This document shows positions 7,828 to 15,525 of a stretch of DNA of 17,375 nt, one piece after another. Below the pieces are notes generated by a model that saw nothing but the letters and a program-made list of their open reading frames with translations, was not told where the DNA came from and did no database searches. The first letter of the stretch is position 1, and every line of letters begins with the position of its first letter. The DNA lies in NCBI GenBank assembly GCA_946478645.1, contig CAMLCW010000064.1:1-17375 (forward strand), given 5' to 3'. Origin of the DNA: an uncultured Variovorax sp. (GTDB lineage: Bacteria > Pseudomonadota > Gammaproteobacteria > Burkholderiales > Burkholderiaceae). Both the position numbers and the translations under genes were made by a program.

Positions 7828-8766
7828 GTGTCGAACAAGATTCCCCTGCTGGTGCTCAACAGCCTCTCGAGCGCACACCAGGCCCAGATCGCCGAGGTCT
7901 ACGACATGACCTATGCCCCCACGGAGGCAGAACGTGCGGCCGCCATCGCGACACACGGCAAGAAATTTCGCGCCGTGCTGACCATCGGCGTGATCGGCAT
8001 CACGCCCGAGGAGATCGCGGCCATGCCCGCGGTCGAGCTGATCTGCTGCATGGGCGCGGGCTACGAAGGCCTGCCGCTCGAGGTCACGCGTGCGCGCGGC
8101 ATCGTCACCGCCAACGGCGCGGGCACCAACGACGACTGCGTGGCCGACCATGCCTTCGGCCTCTTGATCGGCATCGTGCGCGAATTCCGCAAGCTCGACC
8201 GGCTGTGCCGCGAGGGCGTGTGGCGCGAGGCGATCCCGCAGGCGCCGAACGTCTCGGGCAAGAAGCTCGGCATCCTCGGGCTCGGCACCATCGGGCAGAA
8301 GATCGCCAAGCGCGCGGCCGGCTTCGACATGGAGGTCGGCTACCACAACCGCAAGCCGAAGGAAGGCGTGGCGCACCGCTACTTCGGCGACCTGAAGTCG
8401 CTCGCCACCTGGGCCGACTTCCTGATCCTGGCGGCGCCGGGCGGAGCCGCGACCAAGCATCTGGTGAACGCCGAGGTGCTCGACGCGCTCGGGCCGCAGG
8501 GCTACCTCGTGAACATCGGCCGCGGCAGCGTGGTCGACACCGAGGCGCTGGCCGCGGCGCTGCGCGCGCACCGCATCGCGGGCGCAGGGCTCGACGTGTA
8601 CGAAAGCGAACCGAAGCGGCCCGAGCCGCTGATCGGGCTCGACAACGTGCTGCTCACGCCCCACATGGCGGGCTGGTCGCCCGAGGCGACGCAGAAGTCG
8701 GTCGACCGTTTCCTCGCCAATGCCGAAGGGCACTTCGCGGGGCGCGGGGTCGTCACGCCGGTTTGA
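7828..8766 (+). CDS. D-2-hydroxyacid dehydrogenase (glyoxylate/hydroxypyruvate reductase-like)
   Basis: A 312-residue NAD(P)-dependent enzyme that interconverts 2-keto acids and D-2-hydroxy acids. The nucleotide site is GLGTIG at 151-156. Catalytic residues are Arg232 in NIGRGSVVD, Glu261 in DVYESEP and His279 in LLTPHMAGWS, with the spacing usual for the family. After the second Rossmann strand comes YHNRKPK; the basic Arg175-Lys176 in place of an acidic residue suggests NADPH preference, as in glyoxylate/hydroxypyruvate reductases. Start is GTG, supported by the ribosome site at 7816-7820. It begins 41 bases after the exporter and probably shares its transcript. Its end is only 9 bases from the end of trkH on the other strand. 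Confidence 0.93.
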   Translation: MSNKIPLLVLNSLSSAHQAQIAEVYDMTYAPTEAERAAAIATHGKKFRAVLTIGVIGITPEEIAAMPAVELICCMGAGYEGLPLEVTRARGIVTANGAGTNDDCVADHAFGLLIGIVREFRKLDRLCREGVWREAIPQAPNVSGKKLGILGLGTIGQKIAKRAAGFDMEVGYHNRKPKEGVAHRYFGDLKSLATWADFLILAAPGGAATKHLVNAEVLDALGPQGYLVNIGRGSVVDTEALAAALRAHRIAGAGLDVYESEPKRPEPLIGLDNVLLTPHMAGWSPEATQKSVDRFLANAEGHFAGRGVVTPV

Positions 8767-8775
8767 AAGGCAGCG

Positions 8776-10233
8776 CTAGCGCCGCCAGAACTGCGGCGTC
8801 AGCAGCACCAGCAGCGACAGCAGTTCGAGCCGGCCCAGCGGCATGGCGAAGCTCAGCACCCAGGTCTGGAAGTTGGTGAGCCCCTCGTAGTTGACCGCCG
8901 GGCCCACGTCGCCGAGGCCGGGGCCGATGTTGTTCAGGCACGCGACCACGGCGGTGAAGGCGGTCACCACGTCGAGGCCGCTGAACAGCATCACCATGGT
9001 CAATGCGACGATGGTCATGCCGTAGAGCATCATGAAGGCGATCACGCTGTGCATCACGCGCGGGGGCACCGTGATGCCGCCGAGCACCACCGGATTGACC
9101 ACGTTCGGATGGATGATGCGCACCAGCTCGCGCTGCGACTGCTTGAGCAGCAGCAGCACGCGCAGCATCTTGATGCCGCCCCCGGTCGAGCCGGCGCAGG
9201 TGGCGAAGCAGCCCAGCAGCAGCATCAGGAAAGGCACGAAGGTGGGCCACTGCGCGTAGTCATGCGTGGCGTAGCCGGTGGTGGTGGCGACCGAGACCAC
9301 GTGGAACAGGGTGCGCCGCAGCGTGCGCAGGACGTCGCCTTCGGGCGCGTTGGCGAGCAGGTAGCCGGTGATCAGCGCCACGCTGCCGAGCAGCACCAGC
9401 ACGTAGGTGCGCAGTTCCGCGTCGCGCCACAGCACGGCGAGCGAGCGGCGCTTCCAGGCCAGGAAATAGAGCGCAAAGTTGACGCCGGCCAGCAGCATGA
9501 AGACCACGGCCACCATCTCGACCTGCGGCGAGTTGAAGTAGCCCAGGCTCGCATCGTGCGAGGAGAAACCGCCGAGGCTCATGGTCGAGCACATGTGCAT
9601 GAAGGCGTCGGCCCAGCCCATGCCGGCCCAGCGGTAGGCCAGCAGGCAGGCGACGGAGGCGAGAAAGTACACCGTCCACAGCCCGCGGGCCGTGTCCGAG
9701 ATGCGCGGCGTGAGCTTCTGGTCCTTCATCGGGCCGGTGATCTCGGTGCGAAACAGCTGCGAGCCGCCCACGCCGAGCATCGGCAGCACCGCCACGGCCA
9801 GCACCACGATGCCGAGCCCGCCGACGAGGTTGAGCAGGCAGCGCCAGACGTTCACCGCGATCGGCAGGTGGTCGAGGCCGACCAGCACGGTCGCGCCGGT
9901 GGCGGTGAAGCCGCTCATGGCTTCGAAGAAGGCGTCGGTGACGCTCAGGCCCGGAATGGCCAGCAGCAGCGGCACGGCGGCAAAGGTCGGCAGCAGGAAC
10001 CAGATCACGCCGACCATCACGAAGCCGTCGCGCGGGCGCAGCTCGCCCAGGTGGCCGCGCGTGAGCGCGACCATGGCGATGCCGCTGGCCAGCGTGGCGA
10101 CGAGCGACCAGGAGAAAGCGTGCAGCGCGCGCCCGCCGTCGAGCCAGCTGGCGCAAAGCGGCACCAGCATCAGGAGCGAGAACAGGACGACGAGGCGTCC
10201 GACCAGGGCAACGATGGCCAGCGGTGAAGACAT
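8776..10233 (-). CDS. trkH: Trk potassium uptake channel subunit TrkH
   Basis: A 485-residue inner-membrane protein of the TrkH/KtrB superfamily, with many hydrophobic helices. The four pore loops are visible by their filter glycines: SGFTATGATV (107-116), STMSLGGFSS (216-225), VATTTGYATHD (315-325) and LNNIGPGLGD (433-442). The conserved helix GCFATCAGSTGGGIKMLR (341-358) follows the third loop. It takes up K+ together with the TrkA gating ring. The Met start is 28 bases after the trkA stop with no strong ribosome site, so expression is probably coupled to trkA. It ends 9 bases from the convergent hydroxyacid dehydrogenase, with no room for a separate terminator. Confidence 0.96.
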   Translation of the reverse strand: MSSPLAIVALVGRLVVLFSLLMLVPLCASWLDGGRALHAFSWSLVATLASGIAMVALTRGHLGELRPRDGFVMVGVIWFLLPTFAAVPLLLAIPGLSVTDAFFEAMSGFTATGATVLVGLDHLPIAVNVWRCLLNLVGGLGIVVLAVAVLPMLGVGGSQLFRTEITGPMKDQKLTPRISDTARGLWTVYFLASVACLLAYRWAGMGWADAFMHMCSTMSLGGFSSHDASLGYFNSPQVEMVAVVFMLLAGVNFALYFLAWKRRSLAVLWRDAELRTYVLVLLGSVALITGYLLANAPEGDVLRTLRRTLFHVVSVATTTGYATHDYAQWPTFVPFLMLLLGCFATCAGSTGGGIKMLRVLLLLKQSQRELVRIIHPNVVNPVVLGGITVPPRVMHSVIAFMMLYGMTIVALTMVMLFSGLDVVTAFTAVVACLNNIGPGLGDVGPAVNYEGLTNFQTWVLSFAMPLGRLELLSLLVLLTPQFWRR

Positions 10234-10261
10234 GAATGGATGAGGCGGCGCCCGGCGGCGT

Positions 10262-11656
10262 TCAGAACAGGAAGATCGCGCTGACCTGGAACAGCCGCTC
10301 GATGTCGCGGATCATGCCCTTGTGCGGCACGAAGACGATCACGTGGTCGTTGCTGGCGATGACGGTGTCGCGGTGCGGGATGATCACCTCGCGCGGGCCC
10401 TCGTCCGGGCCGCGCACGATGGCGCCGATCTGCGCGCCGTCGGGCAGCTTGATCTCGCCGACCGGCCGTGTCGCCACCTTGCTGGTCTTGCGGTCGCCGC
10501 GCACCACCAGTTCGAGCGCCTCGGCGGCGCCGCGGCGCAGGCTGTGCACCACCTCGATGTCGCCGCGCCGCACGAAGGCCAGCAGTTCCCCGATGATGGT
10601 GTGCGCCGGCGAGATGGCGATGTCGATCTGCGTGCCCTGCACCAGGTCGGCATAGGCGCGGCGGTTGATGAGGGCGAGCACGCGGCGTGCGCCGAGGCGC
10701 TTGGCCAGCAGGCAGGCCATGATGTTGTCCTCGTCATCGTTGGTGACGGCCATGAACAGGTCCATGTCGGCCACCTGCTCGTTGGCCATCAGGTCGGCAT
10801 CGGTGGCGTCGCCGTTGAGCACCAGCACGTCGCTGGGCAGGCTCTCGGCCAGCAGCGCGCAGCGGGTCAGGTCGCGCTCGATCAGCTTGATGGCGCAGTT
10901 GCCGCGCAGTTCCCGCGCCAGGCGCATGCCGACGCGGCCGCCGCCCGCCATCATGACGCGGGCCACCGGCCGGTCCATCTGGCGCAGCCCGCCCAGCACG
11001 CCGCGGATGTGCTGCGTGGCGGCCAGCACGAAGACTTCGTCGTCGGCGCGGATGCGGGTCTCGCCGTGAAGCACGCCCACCGCGCGGTCGTTGCGGTAGA
11101 TCGCCACGATGCGCATGTCGGCATCGGGTACCAGCCTGGGAATTTCGGCCAGGCTGTGGCCCACCAGCGGGCCGCCCTCGACCGCGCGCACCGCGATCAT
11201 GCTGACCAGTCCCTGCGCGAACTCGATCACCTGCAGCGCCTCGGGGTACTCGACCAGCTTGTGGATGTAGTTGGTGACCGAACGCTCGGGGCAGATCACC
11301 TGGTCCACCGCGAAGCCGGTCTTCTCGAGCAGCGCGGTGTCCTGAAAGGCGGTCGAGCGCACGCGTGCCACGGTGGTCTGCACGTTGAAGAGGTCGCGCG
11401 CGAACTTGCAGGCCAGCAGGTTGGTTTCGTCGAGCGGCGCGCAGGCGATCAGCATGTCGGCATCAGGGGCACCCGCCTCGCGCAGCACCTCGGGTTCGAT
11501 GCCGCTGCCGAGCACGCCGCGCAGGTCGAGCTGCTCCTGCAGCCGGGCCAGGCGCACAGCGTCGGTGTCGATGACGGTGATGTCGTTGCGCTCCGACAGC
11601 AGGCTCTCCGCCGCGCTCTCCCCAACGCGGCCGGCACCGATGATGATCATTTTCAT
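10262..11656 (-). CDS. trkA: Trk potassium transporter regulatory subunit TrkA
   Basis: A 464-residue cytoplasmic protein with two tandem RCK units, close to E. coli TrkA (458). The first Rossmann motif is GAGRVG at 7-12, with the acidic strand end VIDTD at about 28-32. The second is GGGRVG at 238-243, with Glu260. RCK_C parts lie at roughly 140-220 and 365-450. TrkA binds NAD(H) and nucleotides and gates TrkH. The start MKMIIIGAGRVG matches the normal family start; an ATG 5 codons upstream (11671) is also in frame. Lies between the amidase and trkH, all on one strand, 46 bases after the amidase stop. Confidence 0.95.
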   Translation of the reverse strand: MKMIIIGAGRVGESAAESLLSERNDITVIDTDAVRLARLQEQLDLRGVLGSGIEPEVLREAGAPDADMLIACAPLDETNLLACKFARDLFNVQTTVARVRSTAFQDTALLEKTGFAVDQVICPERSVTNYIHKLVEYPEALQVIEFAQGLVSMIAVRAVEGGPLVGHSLAEIPRLVPDADMRIVAIYRNDRAVGVLHGETRIRADDEVFVLAATQHIRGVLGGLRQMDRPVARVMMAGGGRVGMRLARELRGNCAIKLIERDLTRCALLAESLPSDVLVLNGDATDADLMANEQVADMDLFMAVTNDDEDNIMACLLAKRLGARRVLALINRRAYADLVQGTQIDIAISPAHTIIGELLAFVRRGDIEVVHSLRRGAAEALELVVRGDRKTSKVATRPVGEIKLPDGAQIGAIVRGPDEGPREVIIPHRDTVIASNDHVIVFVPHKGMIRDIERLFQVSAIFLF

Positions 11657-11702
11657 GCGCGCATTCTGCATCGCGCCGCAGGGCGCACGCGCCGGGCGGC
11701 GA

Positions 11703-13154
11703 TCAGCCCGCCGGTCGCAGCGCGGGCGGCTGCATCGTCGACCAGGCGCATGCGCGGTCGTAGGCATGCCCCGCGCGCAGCACGGCGAGGTCGGCATTCA
11801 CCGGCCCCGCCAGCGAGATGCCCATCGGCAGGCCCCCGTCGCCGAAGCCGGCGCGCAGGTTGAGCGTCGGCAGCCCGGCCAGCGTGAACGGCGTGACGAT
11901 CTCCATCCAGCGGTGGTAGGTGTCGCTCGCGACGCCGTTCACCTCGGCGGGCCAGTGCAGTTCGGCTTCGAACGGGAACACCTGCGCGCTCGGCGCCACC
12001 ACGAAATCGAAGCGTTCGAACAGGCGTGCGAATGCGCGATAGACGTTCGACCGGTAGAGCGAGGCCTGGTAGAGCGAGGCCGCGTCGAGATGCCGGCTCT
12101 GTTCGATCTCCCACCGCGCCTCGGGCTTGAGCTGGGCGAACAGCTTCGGATCGTTCATGAAGGCGCCGAGCTTGCCGCCCACCAGCAGCTGGCGCAGGCG
12201 CAGCCAGGCGCTCCAGTTGTGCTCGCGCGGCACGTCGAGGGTGCAGGGTTCGACCTCGCAGCCGAGCGTGCCGAAGGTGCCGAGCGCCTGCTCGCAGAGA
12301 TCCCGGATGCCGGGCGCGAGCGGCAGGTCGGCCCAGATGCTGCCGAGCCAGCCGATGCGCAGCCCGCGCGTCTCGCCGTCGAGCTGCAGCGTGTCGGGCG
12401 AGGGCAGTGCGTCCGGCGACGAGAGCGGCGCGCGTGCATCGAAGCCCGCCTGCACCGCCAGCAGCCGCGCGGCATCCTCGACGGTGCGCGCCATCGGGCC
12501 ATCGGTGGCCAGCTGCTGGAAGAACAGCTCCTGCTCGGGATCGCCGGGCACCCGCCCGCGCGAGGGCCGCATGCCGATCACGTTGTTGAAGGCCGCGGGG
12601 TTGCGCAGCGACCCCATCATGTCGCTGCCGTCGGCCACCGGCAGCATGCCGAGCGCCAGCGCCACGGCCGCGCCGCCGCTGCTGCCGCCGGCGCTGCGCC
12701 CGGGCGCATGGGCGTTGCGCGTGATGCCGAACACCGTGTTGTAGGTGTGCGAGCCGAGGCCGAATTCGGGCGTGTTGGTCTTGCCGATCACGACGGCGCC
12801 CGCCGCGCGCATGCGCGCGACATGCAGACTGTCGGTGCGCGCGGGCGAGCGCGGCGACAGCGGCGAACCCATCGAGGTCGGCAGGCCGGCTGCATGGCTC
12901 AGGTCCTTCACCGCGAGCGGGAAGCCGTGCATCCAGCCGCGTCGTTCGCCGCGCGCCAGTTCGGCGTCGCGTTCGCGCGCCTCGGCCAGCAGCTCCTCGG
13001 GCGGGCGCAGCGACACGACGGCGTTGAAGCGCGGGTTGAGCGCCTCGATGCGGGCCAGCGCGGCCTGCATCAGTTCATGGCAGGACACGCTGCGCGCGGC
13101 GATCCGGCGCGAGAGCTCGGTGGCACTGAGGTCGAGGATGTCGGTGGGCGTCAT
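11703..13154 (-). CDS. Amidase-signature family enzyme
   Basis: A 483-residue amidase with the Ser-cisSer-Lys triad: Lys83 in FPLAVKDLS, Ser158 in GRSAGGSSGG, and the nucleophile Ser182 in SDMMGSLRNPAA. The spacings 75 and 24 equal those of FAAH (142, 217, 241). The loop before the nucleophile reads Met-Met-Gly-Ser rather than the usual x-Gly-Gly-Ser. There is no signal peptide, so it acts in the cytoplasm. The substrate is not predictable; relatives hydrolyse amides, acylamino acids or carbamoyl compounds. GatA is unlikely, because no gatB/C lies next to it and the loop differs. It is divergent from the LysR regulator (89-bp gap) and upstream of trkA on the same strand. Confidence 0.93.
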   Translation of the reverse strand: MTPTDILDLSATELSRRIAARSVSCHELMQAALARIEALNPRFNAVVSLRPPEELLAEARERDAELARGERRGWMHGFPLAVKDLSHAAGLPTSMGSPLSPRSPARTDSLHVARMRAAGAVVIGKTNTPEFGLGSHTYNTVFGITRNAHAPGRSAGGSSGGAAVALALGMLPVADGSDMMGSLRNPAAFNNVIGMRPSRGRVPGDPEQELFFQQLATDGPMARTVEDAARLLAVQAGFDARAPLSSPDALPSPDTLQLDGETRGLRIGWLGSIWADLPLAPGIRDLCEQALGTFGTLGCEVEPCTLDVPREHNWSAWLRLRQLLVGGKLGAFMNDPKLFAQLKPEARWEIEQSRHLDAASLYQASLYRSNVYRAFARLFERFDFVVAPSAQVFPFEAELHWPAEVNGVASDTYHRWMEIVTPFTLAGLPTLNLRAGFGDGGLPMGISLAGPVNADLAVLRAGHAYDRACAWSTMQPPALRPAG

Positions 13155-13206
13155 GGCGGTCGGTGGGCGGCTGGCGGCGAGCGCGGGACGCCAGTATCAA
13201 CCAGGG

Positions 13207-13219
13207 GCCCGGCGCGGGC
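13207..13219. promoter_or_regulatory. GC-rich dyad in the amidase/LysR intergenic region
   Basis: GCCCG-GCG-CGGGC is a 13-bp dyad midway between the divergent amidase and LysR genes, where a LysR-type operator would be expected. Such dyads arise easily by chance in GC-rich DNA, so support is low. Confidence 0.25.
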
Positions 13220-13229
13220 GGCGCGCGCA

Positions 13230-13235
13230 CATAAT
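13230..13235 (+). promoter_or_regulatory. -10 box CATAAT of the LysR gene (likely leaderless)
   Basis: CATAAT matches TATAAT at 5 of 6 and ends 8 bases before the ATG at 13244. The start of transcription would fall at or next to the A of the ATG. No Shine-Dalgarno precedes the gene, which agrees with a leaderless message. No good -35 box is seen. Confidence 0.55.
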
Positions 13236-13243
13236 CGCCGCGT

Positions 13244-14230
13244 ATGGAAACCAAGTGGCTCGAAGACTTCATCAGCCTGGCGGAAACGCGCAGCTTCAGC
13301 CGCTCGGCCCAACTGAGGCACGTCACGCAGCCCGCGTTCTCGCGACGCATCCAGGCGCTCGAGGGCTGGGCCGGCACCGACCTCGTCGACCGCAGTTCCT
13401 ATCCGACGCGGCTCACGCCGGCGGGCCAGACGCTCTACGGCCAGGCCATCGAGATGCTGCAGGCGCTGCAAAGCACCCGCGCCATGCTGCGCGGCCATTC
13501 GGCCGCCGGGCAGGACGTGATCGAGATCGCGGTGCCGCACACGCTGGCGTTCACCTTCTTTCCCTCCTGGGTGACCAGCCTGCGCGAGCATTTCGGCCCG
13601 ATCAAGAGCCGGCTCATCGCACTCAATGTGCACGACGCGGTGCTGCGCCTGGTCGAAGGCAGCTGCGACCTGCTGATCGCCTACCACCATCCCTCCCAGC
13701 CGCTGCAGCTCGACGCCAACAAGTACGAGATGGTGAGCCTGGGCGAGGAGGTCGTGAGCCCGTGGGTCCGGCCCGATGCCGAGGGCGCGCCGCGCTTCCG
13801 GCTGCCGGGGCGGCCGGGCCAGCCGCTGCCCTACCTGGGCTATGCGCCCGGCGCCTACCTGGGGCGCGTCGTCGACCAGCTGCTCAAGGGGTCGGGCACC
13901 GCCATCCACCTCGACCGGGTCTACGAGACCGACATGGCCGAAGGCCTCAAGGTGATGGCGCTCGAAGGCCACGGCATCGCCTTCCTGCCGCAGAGCGCGG
14001 TGCGCAAGGAGATCAAGGCCCGCAAGCTCGTGAGTGCGCTGCCGCCCGAGATCGACAGCCTCGAGGCGACGATGGAGATCCGCGCCTACCGCGAGCGGCC
14101 CGGTGCGCCGGTCCCGGCCAAGCCGCCCGGCAGCCGCTCGGCCAAGGCGCTGGGCTCCGAAAGCCTGCAGCCCAAGCGCACGGCGGACGCCCTTTGGTCG
14201 TACCTGGTCAGTGCGCAGCCGCCGCGCTGA
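13244..14230 (+). CDS. LysR-family transcriptional regulator, HypT-like
   Basis: A 328-residue LysR regulator. The winged helix-turn-helix covers about 1-60 (FSRSAQLRHVTQPAFSRRIQ), with the sensor domain at about 90-285. The opening METKWLEDF and the C-terminal pattern AYLGRVVDQLL ... ALEGHGIAFLP resemble E. coli HypT (YjiE), which responds to hypochlorite through methionine oxidation. Met231 lies near the place of HypT Met230 by length, but this needs an alignment. The last 40 residues (PAKPPGSRSAKALGSESLQP ...) form a basic, Pro/Ser-rich tail beyond the usual fold. Targets may be the divergent amidase, itself, or the glt genes downstream. Confidence 0.9.
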   Translation: METKWLEDFISLAETRSFSRSAQLRHVTQPAFSRRIQALEGWAGTDLVDRSSYPTRLTPAGQTLYGQAIEMLQALQSTRAMLRGHSAAGQDVIEIAVPHTLAFTFFPSWVTSLREHFGPIKSRLIALNVHDAVLRLVEGSCDLLIAYHHPSQPLQLDANKYEMVSLGEEVVSPWVRPDAEGAPRFRLPGRPGQPLPYLGYAPGAYLGRVVDQLLKGSGTAIHLDRVYETDMAEGLKVMALEGHGIAFLPQSAVRKEIKARKLVSALPPEIDSLEATMEIRAYRERPGAPVPAKPPGSRSAKALGSESLQPKRTADALWSYLVSAQPPR

Positions 14231-14382
14231 AGGCGGTTTGTGCGCTGCACAATCTATGAGCACGATGCATAACCGACGCCGCAAACGGCATTGGCGCACG
14301 GGCCGGAGCACCTCTACAGTCGCGGCAGTTTTTCGAACGCTGTCACACCGAACCAACGAACGCCCCGAGCGTGCAATTCTCC

Positions 14383-14394
14383 ACATGCGCATGT
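14383..14394. promoter_or_regulatory. Perfect 12-bp palindrome ACATGCGCATGT
   Basis: A perfectly symmetric site about 100 bp upstream of the proposed glt -10 box, where an activator of the glt operon could bind. The binding protein is unknown. Confidence 0.4.
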
Positions 14395-14452
14395 CCCCGG
14401 CGAGAGAACAGGCACGAAGGCTGCTTCACTTCAGTCCGACAATGCCGTTGCA

Positions 14453-14476
14453 CCGGGATGGCCCGGGTATTCCCGG
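14453..14476. promoter_or_regulatory. Phased CCGGG repeats before the glt promoter
   Basis: CCGGG occurs at 14453 and 14463, 10 bp apart (one helix turn), and its inverse CCCGG at 14472. The last two form a dyad around TATT that overlaps the -35 zone of the proposed glt promoter. May be an operator. Confidence 0.3.
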
Positions 14477-14489
14477 TCGGCCAACTGTC

Positions 14490-14495
14490 TAGAAT
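14490..14495 (+). promoter_or_regulatory. -10 box TAGAAT of the glt operon
   Basis: TAGAAT matches 5 of 6 consensus positions and would give a leader of about 40 bases before gltI. The -35 region (GTATTC, 17 bp upstream) is poor, as expected for an activated promoter. Confidence 0.5.
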
Positions 14496-14532
14496 TTCGT
14501 TTGGTTTCAATTTCCCCTTTCTGTCACCCATC

Positions 14533-14537
14533 AGGAG
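14533..14537 (+). promoter_or_regulatory. Shine-Dalgarno of gltI
   Basis: AGGAG lies 7 bases before ATG 14545. It sets this start, which also begins a proper signal peptide, over in-frame upstream ATG codons such as 14371. Confidence 0.85.
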
Positions 14538-14544
14538 TCTCTGT

Positions 14545-15438
14545 ATGAAAAAACAAGTGTTGGCCTTGGCCGTCGCAGTGGTCGCCGCCGGCGGCGCTTT
14601 CGCCCAGGAGGGTACGCTGGCCAAGATCAAGAACAGCGGCGCGATCAGCCTCGGCGTGCGCGATTCGTCGGCGCTGTCGTTCTCGATCGGCGGCGGCAAG
14701 TACGGCGGCTTCCACACCGAAATGGCCGAGCGCATCGCCGAAGACCTGGGCAAGAACGTCGGCAAGAAGCTCGCGATCAGCTACAACCCGGTCACCTCGC
14801 AGAACCGCATCCCGCTGGTGCAGAACGGCACGGTCGACCTGGAGTGCGGCTCCACGACCAACAACGCCACGCGCCAGAAGGACGTCGATTTCGCGCACAC
14901 CACCTACGTGGAAGTTGTGCGCATGGTCGTCAAGAAGGACTCGGGCATCAAGGACCTGAAGGACCTCAACGGCAAGACCATCGCCACCACCACCGGCACG
15001 ACCTCGGTGCAGACCCTGCGCAAGAACGAACGCGCGCAAGGCATCGACTTCAAGGAAGTGCTGGGCAAGGACCACGCCGACAGCTTCCTGCTGCTCGAGT
15101 CCGGCCGTGCCGACGCGTTCGTGATGGACGGCTCGATCCTCGCGGCCAACGTCGCCAAGTCGAAGAACCCGGGCGACTTCGCCATCGTCGGCCCCGAGCT
15201 GTCGGTCGAGCCGATCGCCTGCATGGTGCGCAAGGGTGACGAGGCCTTCCTGAAGGCCGTCAACGCCAGCATCGAGCGCCAGATCAAGGACGGCTCGCTC
15301 GCCAAGCTGTACGACAAGTGGTTCATGCAACCCGTGCCGCCGGCCAACGTGAACATGAACCTGCCGCTGTCGGAAGCCACCAAGGCTGCTTGGGCCAGCC
15401 CCAACAACAAGCCGATGGAAGCCTACGTCAAGAAGTAA
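14545..15438 (+). CDS. gltI: Glutamate/aspartate ABC transporter periplasmic binding protein
   Basis: A 297-residue secreted protein with a Sec signal peptide, MKKQVLALAVAVVAAGGAFA, cut after residue 20. The mature protein has the type 2 amino-acid-binding fold (SBP_bac_3): GAISLGVRDSSALSFS at the start, then NRIPLVQNGTVDLECGSTTN with the conserved ligand loop, then TIATTTGTTSVQTL. This pattern is characteristic of GltI (DEBP), which binds glutamate and aspartate in the periplasm and delivers them to GltJK. Fewer rare codons and AAG-rich Lys use fit high expression. It is the first gene of the glt operon and is followed by a terminator-like hairpin. Confidence 0.94.
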   Translation: MKKQVLALAVAVVAAGGAFAQEGTLAKIKNSGAISLGVRDSSALSFSIGGGKYGGFHTEMAERIAEDLGKNVGKKLAISYNPVTSQNRIPLVQNGTVDLECGSTTNNATRQKDVDFAHTTYVEVVRMVVKKDSGIKDLKDLNGKTIATTTGTTSVQTLRKNERAQGIDFKEVLGKDHADSFLLLESGRADAFVMDGSILAANVAKSKNPGDFAIVGPELSVEPIACMVRKGDEAFLKAVNASIERQIKDGSLAKLYDKWFMQPVPPANVNMNLPLSEATKAAWASPNNKPMEAYVKK

Positions 15439-15458
15439 TCTGCATGGATGAACGACAG

Positions 15459-15490
15459 ACGCCCGCCCTTCGAGGCGGGCGTTTGTTTGG
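15459..15490 (+). terminator. Terminator-like hairpin between gltI and gltJ
   Basis: ACGCCCGCC (15459-15467) pairs perfectly with GGCGGGCGT (15474-15482) around CTTCGA, followed by TTGTTTGG. A 9-bp GC stem with a T-rich tail is a likely partial intrinsic terminator that also protects gltI mRNA. gltJ starts 36 bases downstream, so read-through must occur. Confidence 0.75.
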
Positions 15491-15513
15491 TGCGTCGTAA
15501 GAGTAAACAGACC

Positions 15514-15519
15514 GAGGAG
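15514..15519 (+). promoter_or_regulatory. Shine-Dalgarno of gltJ
   Basis: GAGGAG lies 6 bases before ATG 15526. It supports this start over the in-frame ATG at 15448, which precedes the terminator hairpin. Confidence 0.85.
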
Positions 15520-15525
15520 TGCCCG

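Larger units (their letters stand above)
14231..14544 (+). promoter_or_regulatory. 314-bp non-coding region upstream of gltI
   Basis: No convincing gene lies here. It holds a perfect 12-bp palindrome (14383-14394), helically spaced CCGGG repeats (14453-14476), a -10-like TAGAAT (14490-14495) and the gltI ribosome site. No clear terminator for the LysR gene is seen. Confidence 0.6.

Noticed and set aside
14278..14289. GCCG-CAAA-CGGC hairpin as terminator of the LysR gene
   Set aside because: The stem is only 4 bp and no T-run follows.
14459..14475. Possible sigma54 promoter (TGGCCCGGGTATTCCC)
   Set aside because: The -24 GG is present but the -12 GC is replaced by CC, so the key element is missing.
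14256..14492. Small 78-codon frame after the LysR gene, preceded by CACAAT
   Set aside because: No ribosome site, the -10-like box is only 2 bases from the ATG, and the product is a basic sequence with no motif. It covers the likely glt control region.
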